A stretch of 64,000 bases of DNA. It comes from Oerskovia turbata (GTDB lineage Bacteria > Actinomycetota > Actinomycetes > Actinomycetales > Cellulomonadaceae). Below the pieces are notes generated by a model. The model was not told where the DNA came from, did not search any database, and saw only the letters and a list, made by a program, of their open reading frames with translations. Where the stretch lies: contig NZ_JOFV01000008.1 of NCBI RefSeq assembly GCF_000718325.1, forward strand, positions 1-64,000, given 5' to 3'. A program made the translations under genes and the position numbers. This document shows, piece by piece, positions 58,653 to 64,000 of this stretch; within the stretch, counting starts at the first letter, position 1, and each line of letters starts with the position of its first letter.

Positions 58653-59360
58653 TCAGGACCAGAGGTCGGTCCAGGTCACGCCGATCTCGCCGAGCAGCTC
58701 GCGCACGAGCGGCAGGCTGATCCCGACCACGCCGTGGTGGTCGCCCTCGATGCTCTCGACGAACGCACCACCCAGGCCGTCGACCGTGAACGCGCCGGCG
58801 ACCGCGAGGGGTTCGCCCGTCGCGACGTACGCCGCGATCTCGGCGTCGGAGACGTCGGCGAAGTGGACCGTCGTGGAGCTCGTGGCCCCGAGCGTGGCGC
58901 CGCTGCCGCCGTCCTGCGGGTCCCGCAGGTCGACGATCCAGTGCCCGGTGTGGAGCACGCCCGTCCTGCCGCGCATCGCGCGCCAGCGCTCGGTCGCCTC
59001 GGCGGCGTCCCGGGGCTTGCCGTGGACGGACCCGGCGAGCTCGAGCATGGAGTCGCAGCCGACCACGACGGGCGCGACCTGGTCGGGCCCGACGGCGTCG
59101 CTCACGTCGTCGCGCTCGCGTGCTTCGCGCGTGAGGACCTGGGCGACCTCCTCGGCCTTGGCCTGGGCGAGGACGAGCACCGCGTCGGCGGGGTCGAGCG
59201 TGCCGAACCGGGCTGCAGCCGCCTCGAGGACCGCGTCCTCGTCGAGGCCCGAGACACGGACCTCGGGTGTGACCCCGGCGGAGCGCAGGGTCGCGAGGCG
59301 GGCCGGGGACTGCGAGGCCAGGAGCAGGCGGACGTCCGGGACCGACGTCGCAGCCGTCAC
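58653..59360 (-). CDS. maf: Maf-family nucleotide pyrophosphatase
   Basis: 235 residues. RLLLASQSPARLATLRSAGV near the N terminus is the S-x-S-x-R motif, VVVGCDSMLE the active-site aspartate motif, and GKPRDAAEATERWRAMRGR and EPLAVAGAFTVDGLGG complete the family pattern. Maf enzymes hydrolyse non-canonical or modified nucleoside triphosphates to monophosphates. GTG overlaps the DUF885 gene stop in GTGA. Location in the acc cluster is as I recall for mycobacterial Rv3282. Confidence 0.92.
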   Translation of the reverse strand: MTAATSVPDVRLLLASQSPARLATLRSAGVTPEVRVSGLDEDAVLEAAAARFGTLDPADAVLVLAQAKAEEVAQVLTREARERDDVSDAVGPDQVAPVVVGCDSMLELAGSVHGKPRDAAEATERWRAMRGRTGVLHTGHWIVDLRDPQDGGSGATLGATSSTTVHFADVSDAEIAAYVATGEPLAVAGAFTVDGLGGAFVESIEGDHHGVVGISLPLVRELLGEIGVTWTDLWS

Positions 59361-61111
59361 TGCAGCGCCTCGCGCAGGACGTCGAGGCCGACGGACCCGA
59401 GGTTCAGGGCGCGCTCGTGGAACGCCTTGACGTCGAACTCCTCGCCGCGTGCCTCGGCGGACGCGCGGGCGGCGTCGCGCGTCTGCTCCCACAGACGCTG
59501 CCCGACCTTGTAGGACGGAGCCTGGCCCGGCCACCCGAGGTAGCGGTTGAGCTCGAAGCGTACGAACGACTCGTCCATGTTGACGTTGGCCTTGAGGAAC
59601 TCCCAGGCCTTGTCGGCGTCCCAGCGCGGGTCCTCGGAGCCGCCGCGCCACTCCTCGGGTGCGTCGAGCCCGAGGTGCACGCCGATGTCGAGCACGACGC
59701 GGGCCGCGCGCATGCGCTGGCCGTCGAGCATCCCGAGCCGGTCGCCCGGGTCGTCGAGGTAGCCGAGGTCGGCCATGAGGCGCTCGGCGTACAGGGCCCA
59801 GCCCTCGCCGTGGCCCGAGACCCAGCAGGCGAGCCGGCGCCACGAGTTGAGGGTGTCGCGCGCGGCGACGGCCTGGCCGCACTGGAGGTGGTGGCCGGGG
59901 ACGCCCTCGTGGTAGACGGTCGTCTTCTCACGCCAGGTGTTGAACTCGGTCACGCCCGGCGGGACGGACCACCACATGCGACCGGGGCGCGAGAAGTCGT
60001 CGCTCGGCGGCGTGTAGTAGATCCCGCCGGTCTGGGTCGGGGCGATCATGCACTCGAGGTCCAGGACCGGGGTCGGGATGTCGAAGTGCACGCCGTTCAG
60101 CGCCGCGATCGCGGCGTCCGAGGTCTCCTGCATCCAGGCGCGCAGCGCCTGCGTGCCGTCGAGCTTGCGGCTCGGGTCGGCGTCGAGGACCGCGACGGCC
60201 TCCTCGACCGTGGCACCGGGACCGGCGATCTGTGCCGCGACGGCCTCCTGCTCGGCGATGACGCGTGCGAGCTCCTCGAGTCCCCAGCGGTAGGTCTCCT
60301 CGAGGTCGACCTCGGCACCGAGGAACGCGCGCGAGGCCAGGGCGTAGCGCTCGCGCCCGACGCCGTCGGCCTCGGGGGCCTGCGGTGCGAGCTCGTTCTC
60401 CAGGAAGTCGGCGAGCCTCGCGTACGCGGCCAGGGCGCCCGCGGCGCCGAGCTCGAGCTCCTTGCGCACCAGGGAGCAGGCGGCCGACTCGTCGAGCACG
60501 GCTGCGGCGGCCTCGCCCCGGACGAGCTCCAGGAAGAACGAGGACTCGGGGTCGGCGAGCTCGCGGGCCTGCTTGACGCCCTCGCGGACCTGGCGGATCG
60601 CGGCGACCTTGCCACGCTCGGCGGCGCTGGTCAGCGAGGCGATGTACCCGTCCATGGCGCCGGGCAGGGCCGCGAGACGGGCCGCGACGTTCTCCCACGC
60701 CTCGAGCGTGCCCATGGGCATCATGTCGAAGATGTCGCGCAGCTCCTGGAGCGGCGAGGCGATGTTGTTGAGCGTCGCGAGGTCCTCGCCCGCCTCGTGC
60801 AGCTCGAGCGAGAGCCCGATGCGCTCGCGCATCGCGGCGAGCGTGACCCGGTCGACGTCGTCGACGGGCTCGGCGTCGGCGAGCTGGGCCAGCACGGCGC
60901 GGTCCGCGGCCGCGAGGGCCTCGTACCCGGCGGGCGACAGGTCGGTCATGAGGTGGTCGTAGCCGGTGAGGCCCATGGCCGTGGCGGCGAGCGGGTTCAG
61001 GTCGGCGACCGTGCGCACGTAGGCGTCGGCGATCGCGTCGATCGCCGTGGGTGTGCGGGGGGTCCGGGCGGTGGGGGTGCCGGGCTCGGCCGGCGAGGTG
61101 GGTGAGGTCAC
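59357..61111 (-). CDS. DUF885 family protein (probable metallopeptidase)
   Basis: 584 residues. All-helical in large part, as DUF885. The metal motif is VYHEGVPGHHLQ (H-E-x-x-P-G-H), followed by SGHGEGWALYAERLMADLGY, which provides the third-ligand glutamate region. Related to M32/M3-like peptidases; some members act on short peptides. No signal peptide. GTG start with a TAACCT box seven bases upstream on the minus strand, so a leaderless transcript covering maf is likely. Confidence 0.85.
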   Translation of the reverse strand: MTSPTSPAEPGTPTARTPRTPTAIDAIADAYVRTVADLNPLAATAMGLTGYDHLMTDLSPAGYEALAAADRAVLAQLADAEPVDDVDRVTLAAMRERIGLSLELHEAGEDLATLNNIASPLQELRDIFDMMPMGTLEAWENVAARLAALPGAMDGYIASLTSAAERGKVAAIRQVREGVKQARELADPESSFFLELVRGEAAAAVLDESAACSLVRKELELGAAGALAAYARLADFLENELAPQAPEADGVGRERYALASRAFLGAEVDLEETYRWGLEELARVIAEQEAVAAQIAGPGATVEEAVAVLDADPSRKLDGTQALRAWMQETSDAAIAALNGVHFDIPTPVLDLECMIAPTQTGGIYYTPPSDDFSRPGRMWWSVPPGVTEFNTWREKTTVYHEGVPGHHLQCGQAVAARDTLNSWRRLACWVSGHGEGWALYAERLMADLGYLDDPGDRLGMLDGQRMRAARVVLDIGVHLGLDAPEEWRGGSEDPRWDADKAWEFLKANVNMDESFVRFELNRYLGWPGQAPSYKVGQRLWEQTRDAARASAEARGEEFDVKAFHERALNLGSVGLDVLREALQ

Positions 61112-61118
61112 CCGGTAG

Positions 61119-61124
61119 AGGTTA
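61119..61124 (-). promoter_or_regulatory. -10 box of leaderless DUF885 gene
   Basis: TAACCT on the minus strand ends seven bases before GTG 61111, within the 51-base gap after the 61163 gene. Confidence 0.5.
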
Positions 61125-61162
61125 CTGCGCGGTACCCGCGGGGGCGTCGTCCGCGAGGATGA

Positions 61163-62167
61163 TCAGTCGGTGCGCAGGAGCCGTTCCGCGAGGTCGAGCA
61201 CGGCCGACGGGGCGGTCGGGTCGAGCGACTGCGCACCGCCCCCGTCCGGTCCGATGTACACGAGCTCGTCGTTGTCCTCGAAGACGAGGACGGATCGCGT
61301 GCTGCCCGGGAGCGAGAGCTCGACGCGGACGCTCCGCCACGCCCCGGTGGGCGGGACCTGCTCGACGTCCAGGTGGGGGTGCTCGGCCCCCGCGCGGCCC
61401 AGGGCCACGAGGAAGTCCTGGTTCGTGGCCGCTGCCGTCGCGGACGCCGCAGACTCTGCCGACAGGGTCGGGGCGTCGTCGGGGGACGCGCCGGTGGTCG
61501 GGGCCACCGAGGGATCGGCCCCGTCGCCGGCCGGTGACGGGGGCATCGCACCCAGGAGGTCGTCGGCCCACGCGCGCTGGTAGCGCACGAGCACGACGCG
61601 CGGTCGACCGTCGGTGGCGCGGGGGTACCAGACCGCGACGGGGTCGCCCGACCGCGGGCCGTGCGTCCCCGCGGGGACGGGCACGGTGAAGGGCGTCCGG
61701 ACGGGGAGGTGGTCGACCGAGAACGTGAGCCGACCGCTCACGCGCGCGGCGCCGTCGGGCAGGAGGCTCGGGGTGGCGGCCTCGCCGGACCCGGCCGTGC
61801 CGTCGACGAGCACCGAGCCCGTGGTGCGCTCTGCGTCCACGAGCAGGGCGTCGCGGGCGCGTGACTCGCGCTGCGCGTCGCGGTCGTCGAGGTAGCGCGC
61901 CAGCGCGAGGACCGCGACGAGCAGGAGCAGCACGGCCAGGACGCCCAGGACGGCCGCAGGCAGCGGCCAGCCCTGGGAGGGCGCGAGCTGGCGGTAGGCG
62001 ACGAGCACCACCGCGGGGACGGTCGGCACGAGCCACGCCCACCGGCGCCAGCCGGTGCGCGCCGGGAGCGGAGGCAGGGACGACCCGGGGTCGTCCGCCG
62101 CGAGCGGCCGTTCGACGGCCCCGGGGTCTTCGGCGAGCTCGACCAGGACGGTCGTGGTCTGGCTCAC
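61163..62167 (-). CDS. Uncharacterised membrane protein in acc cluster
   Basis: 334 residues. Two membrane helices (about residues 38-55, WLVPTVPAVVLVAY, and 64-84, LPAAVLGVLAVLLLLVAVLALARYL) are followed by a charged segment DDRDAQRESRARDALLVDAER and a C-terminal region of about 240 residues with an A/S/P-rich insert. I do not recognise the family. GTG overlaps the epsilon-subunit stop in GTGA, so it is translationally coupled to the carboxylase genes. Confidence 0.7.
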   Translation of the reverse strand: MSQTTTVLVELAEDPGAVERPLAADDPGSSLPPLPARTGWRRWAWLVPTVPAVVLVAYRQLAPSQGWPLPAAVLGVLAVLLLLVAVLALARYLDDRDAQRESRARDALLVDAERTTGSVLVDGTAGSGEAATPSLLPDGAARVSGRLTFSVDHLPVRTPFTVPVPAGTHGPRSGDPVAVWYPRATDGRPRVVLVRYQRAWADDLLGAMPPSPAGDGADPSVAPTTGASPDDAPTLSAESAASATAAATNQDFLVALGRAGAEHPHLDVEQVPPTGAWRSVRVELSLPGSTRSVLVFEDNDELVYIGPDGGGAQSLDPTAPSAVLDLAERLLRTD

Positions 62168-62430
62168 GACTGCAGACTCCACCGCCAGGCGTCGGCGTTG
62201 TGCCGACCCGAGCGTCCGCCGAAGCTCTTGGCCGTCGCGCCCGCGCCGGTGCCGCGCAGGCTGCGCGCCCGGTTGGTCCACTCGGGCAGGGGAGCCTCGT
62301 CGTCGGGCACGTGCGAGGCCGCCGCCGCGGCGGCGAGCCCGGCGACGAGCGCCGCGACCTCGAGGTCGTCGGGTGCGCCACGCACCACGCGCAGCTCCCG
62401 GCCCGACGACGCAGCCCCGGTCTCGCTCAC
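62164..62430 (-). CDS. Acyl-CoA carboxylase epsilon subunit
   Basis: 88 residues. LRVVRGAPDDLEVAALVAGLAAA is the conserved N-terminal helix-strand motif of actinobacterial carboxylase epsilon subunits, and the C terminus ends in the typical W-x-x-S form (ADAWRWSLQS). Epsilon bridges alpha and beta subunits and raises activity. GTG overlaps the upstream gene's stop by four bases. Confidence 0.88.
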   Translation of the reverse strand: MSETGAASSGRELRVVRGAPDDLEVAALVAGLAAAAAASHVPDDEAPLPEWTNRARSLRGTGAGATAKSFGGRSGRHNADAWRWSLQS

Positions 62431-63107
62431 AGGGCGCCGCCCTGCGCCTCGTCGTCCGCGTCGCCGTAACCGTCGAAGTCCGCGGCCTCACCGCGCGACG
62501 CGGCCCACTCGGGGACGTCGAAGCCCGACTCGACGAGCGCGGCCACGACCTGCTCGCCCGCGTTGTCGAGGAAGTCGATCACGGCGTCGAGCGACGTGTC
62601 GGGAGTCCGGCCCGGGCCCACGACGAAGCCCAGGTAGAACGGCTCGGCGACCTCGGGTGCGGGCGGCGCGTCGGCGTCCGCCCCGGTCCCGAGGTCCTCC
62701 TCCGCACCCCACACGAGCGAGCTCAGGTCCGGGTGCATGCCCAGCGAGTCGTGCAGCGCGTCGTACAGGCCGGCGTTGAGCGCGCCGATCGCCGCCTCGA
62801 GCGCGAGGACCCGCGGGTCCTCGTCGGCCTCGGCCGCGCCGAACTCGGCGCGCACCCCCACGGCCGTGCCGACGTACTCGTGCAGGGCCGCGGCCAGGGC
62901 GTCCACGGCCGCGTGCATCGGGGCGTCGTCGACCGGGCCGATCGGCTCGGCGCCGTGCGACGCGCCGTCGTGGCCGTCGACGGGGTGCTCGTGGCCGTGT
63001 CCTGCGTGGTCGTCGCCGTGCTGCTCGTCGGGCATGTCGTCCTCGCGGTGGGTCTCGTCGTTCGGTGGCGGTATCGGGGGCAGGGCCGGTGGCGACCCGG
63101 GTGTCAT
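62427..63107 (-). CDS. His-rich acidic protein between accD and epsilon genes
   Basis: 226 residues from ATG 63107 (alternative ATG at 63035 with GAGG five bases away). The N-terminal part PNDETHREDD and DDHAGHGHEHPVDGHDG is rich in His and Asp and could bind metal. The remainder contains HAAVDALAAALHEYVGTAVG, a helical segment, and DAVIDFLDNAGEQVVAALVESG. It sits 13 bases after the accD stop and overlaps the epsilon gene, so it belongs to the carboxylase operon. No family recognised. Confidence 0.65.
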   Translation of the reverse strand: MTPGSPPALPPIPPPNDETHREDDMPDEQHGDDHAGHGHEHPVDGHDGASHGAEPIGPVDDAPMHAAVDALAAALHEYVGTAVGVRAEFGAAEADEDPRVLALEAAIGALNAGLYDALHDSLGMHPDLSSLVWGAEEDLGTGADADAPPAPEVAEPFYLGFVVGPGRTPDTSLDAVIDFLDNAGEQVVAALVESGFDVPEWAASRGEAADFDGYGDADDEAQGGAL

Positions 63108-63120
63108 CGCGTCCCCAGGA

Positions 63121-64000
63121 TCACAGCGGGATGTTCCCGTGCTTCTTGGGGGGCAGGCTCGCACGCTTGGTGCGCAGGGCGCGCAGCGCACGCACGACCT
63201 GCACGCGCGTCTCCGACGGGCGGATGACCGCGTCGACGTAGCCGCGCTCGGCCGCGTCCCACGGGTTCACGATGGCCTCCTCGTACTCGGCGACCAGACG
63301 CGCACGCTCGGCGTCCACGTCCAGCCCGGACTCCGCCGCGGACCGCAACGCCCCGCGCTGGAGGATGTTGACCGCGCCACCGGCCCCCATGACCGCGATC
63401 TGGGCCGTGGGCCAGGCCAGGTTCACGTCCGCGCCGAGCTGCTTGGAGCCCATGACGATGTACGCGCCACCGTACGCCTTGCGCGTGATGAGCGTGACGA
63501 GCGGAACCGTGGCCTCGGCGTACGCGTAGATGAGCTTGGCGCCGCGGCGGATGATGCCCTGGTGCTCCTGGTCGACGCCCGGGAGGAAGCCCGGGACGTC
63601 GACGAGCGTCAGGACCGGGATGTTGAAGGCGTCGCACGTGCGCACGAACCGCGCGGCCTTCTCGGCCGCGTCGATGTCGAGCGTGCCCGCCATCGCGAGG
63701 GGCTGGTTCGCGACCACGCCGATCGACTGGCCCTCGACGTGCCCGAACCCGACGATCACGTTCCTCGCGAACAGCGGCTGGACCTCCAGGAACGCCCCGT
63801 CGTCCAGGACGTGCTCGAGCACGGCCCGCATGTCGTACGGCTGGGTGTCGGAGTCGGGGATCAGCGTGTCGAGCTCGAGGTCCTCCTCGGTCACGTCGAG
63901 CTCGGTGTCCTCGGGGGTGAAGGTCGGCGCGTCCGAGAGGTTGTTCTGCGGCAGGTAGCCGATGAGGTGGCGCACGTAGTCGATCGCGTCGTCCTCGTCG
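63121..64000 (-). CDS. accD: Acyl-CoA carboxylase beta subunit, C-terminal part
   Basis: The last 293 codons; the gene continues beyond the window. The open frame includes the C-terminal carboxyltransferase (acyl-CoA-side biotin) domain: [61 protein letters not shown] and [17 protein letters not shown], the G-G-A-V-N being the oxyanion-forming region. The ending [15 protein letters not shown] is typical of propionyl-CoA carboxylase beta (AccD5-like). The apparent GTG start at 63975 is internal because coding continues to the window edge. Confidence 0.93.
   Translation of the reverse strand, partial: DEDDAIDYVRHLIGYLPQNNLSDAPTFTPEDTELDVTEEDLELDTLIPDSDTQPYDMRAVLEHVLDDGAFLEVQPLFARNVIVGFGHVEGQSIGVVANQPLAMAGTLDIDAAEKAARFVRTCDAFNIPVLTLVDVPGFLPGVDQEHQGIIRRGAKLIYAYAEATVPLVTLITRKAYGGAYIVMGSKQLGADVNLAWPTAQIAVMGAGGAVNILQRGALRSAAESGLDVDAERARLVAEYEEAIVNPWDAAERGYVDAVIRPSETRVQVVRALRALRTKRASLPPKKHGNIPL

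Overview
This window comes from a high-GC Gram-positive actinobacterium. Codon third positions are almost all G or C, GTG starts are common, neighbouring genes often overlap by ATGA or GTGA, and the gene families are typically actinobacterial: two-NBD nucleoside ABC transporter, DUF3117, acyl-CoA carboxylase epsilon subunit, SigE-RseA-HtrA-TatB cluster. Protein style and gene content suggest Micrococcales, near Cellulomonas, Oerskovia or Cellulosimicrobium. That placement is inference; no rRNA gene is present to test it.

Layout. (A) 1-17690: lysine and peptidoglycan precursor genes (dapC, divergent dapD and dapE) around citrate synthase, then a LOG-family protein, a FolP2-like protein, a PIG-V-like membrane protein, DUF3117, leucyl aminopeptidase, an O-methyltransferase, and the envelope-stress block sigE-rseA-htrA-tatB, followed by trpS and a 2H phosphoesterase. 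From memory this order recalls Mycobacterium tuberculosis Rv1177-Rv1224. (B) 17720-42221: YihY-type membrane protein, sdhCDAB, GDP-mannose synthesis (manC), an M20 amidohydrolase and a nucleoside uptake and salvage block (BMP lipoprotein, ABC ATPase with an internal stop codon, two permeases, cdd, deoA, add, deoC, phosphopentomutase/phosphohexomutase, purine nucleoside phosphorylase, LpdA-type flavoprotein), recalling Rv3303-Rv3319. (C) 42241-56484: an accessory stretch with a membrane-anchored nuclease/phosphatase-like protein, a five-gene operon for reductive pyrimidine breakdown, a guanidine-III riboswitch driving a pair of SMR guanidinium exporters, a NUDIX protein, two small exported proteins and an MFS exporter. 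(D) 56559-64000, all minus strand: acyl-CoA carboxylase locus (accD end, epsilon subunit, companions, maf, accA3), recalling Rv3280-Rv3285.

How it fits together. The salvage block imports nucleosides, deaminates and phosphorolyses them, and feeds the released pentose phosphate to DeoC and the mutase. The pyrimidine operon takes the free base through dihydropyrimidine, N-carbamoyl-beta-alanine and beta-alanine to malonate semialdehyde and acetyl-CoA. Citrate synthase, the sdh operon and the pyrimidine operon each have an exact or near-exact CRP/GlxR-type operator, suggesting shared cAMP-linked carbon control.

The most useful observations are the amber codon replacing a glutamine codon in the nucleoside ABC ATPase, the guanidine-III riboswitch, the pyrimidine operon with an LLM-family enzyme where a dihydropyrimidine dehydrogenase would be expected, and a repeated promoter layout in which a TANNNT or CANNNT box ends about six bases before the start codon (leaderless transcription). 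I see no rRNA, tRNA, CRISPR, insertion sequence or prophage. Apart from the riboswitch and pyrimidine operon, the window is mainly conserved core genome, and I found no clearly new multi-gene system.
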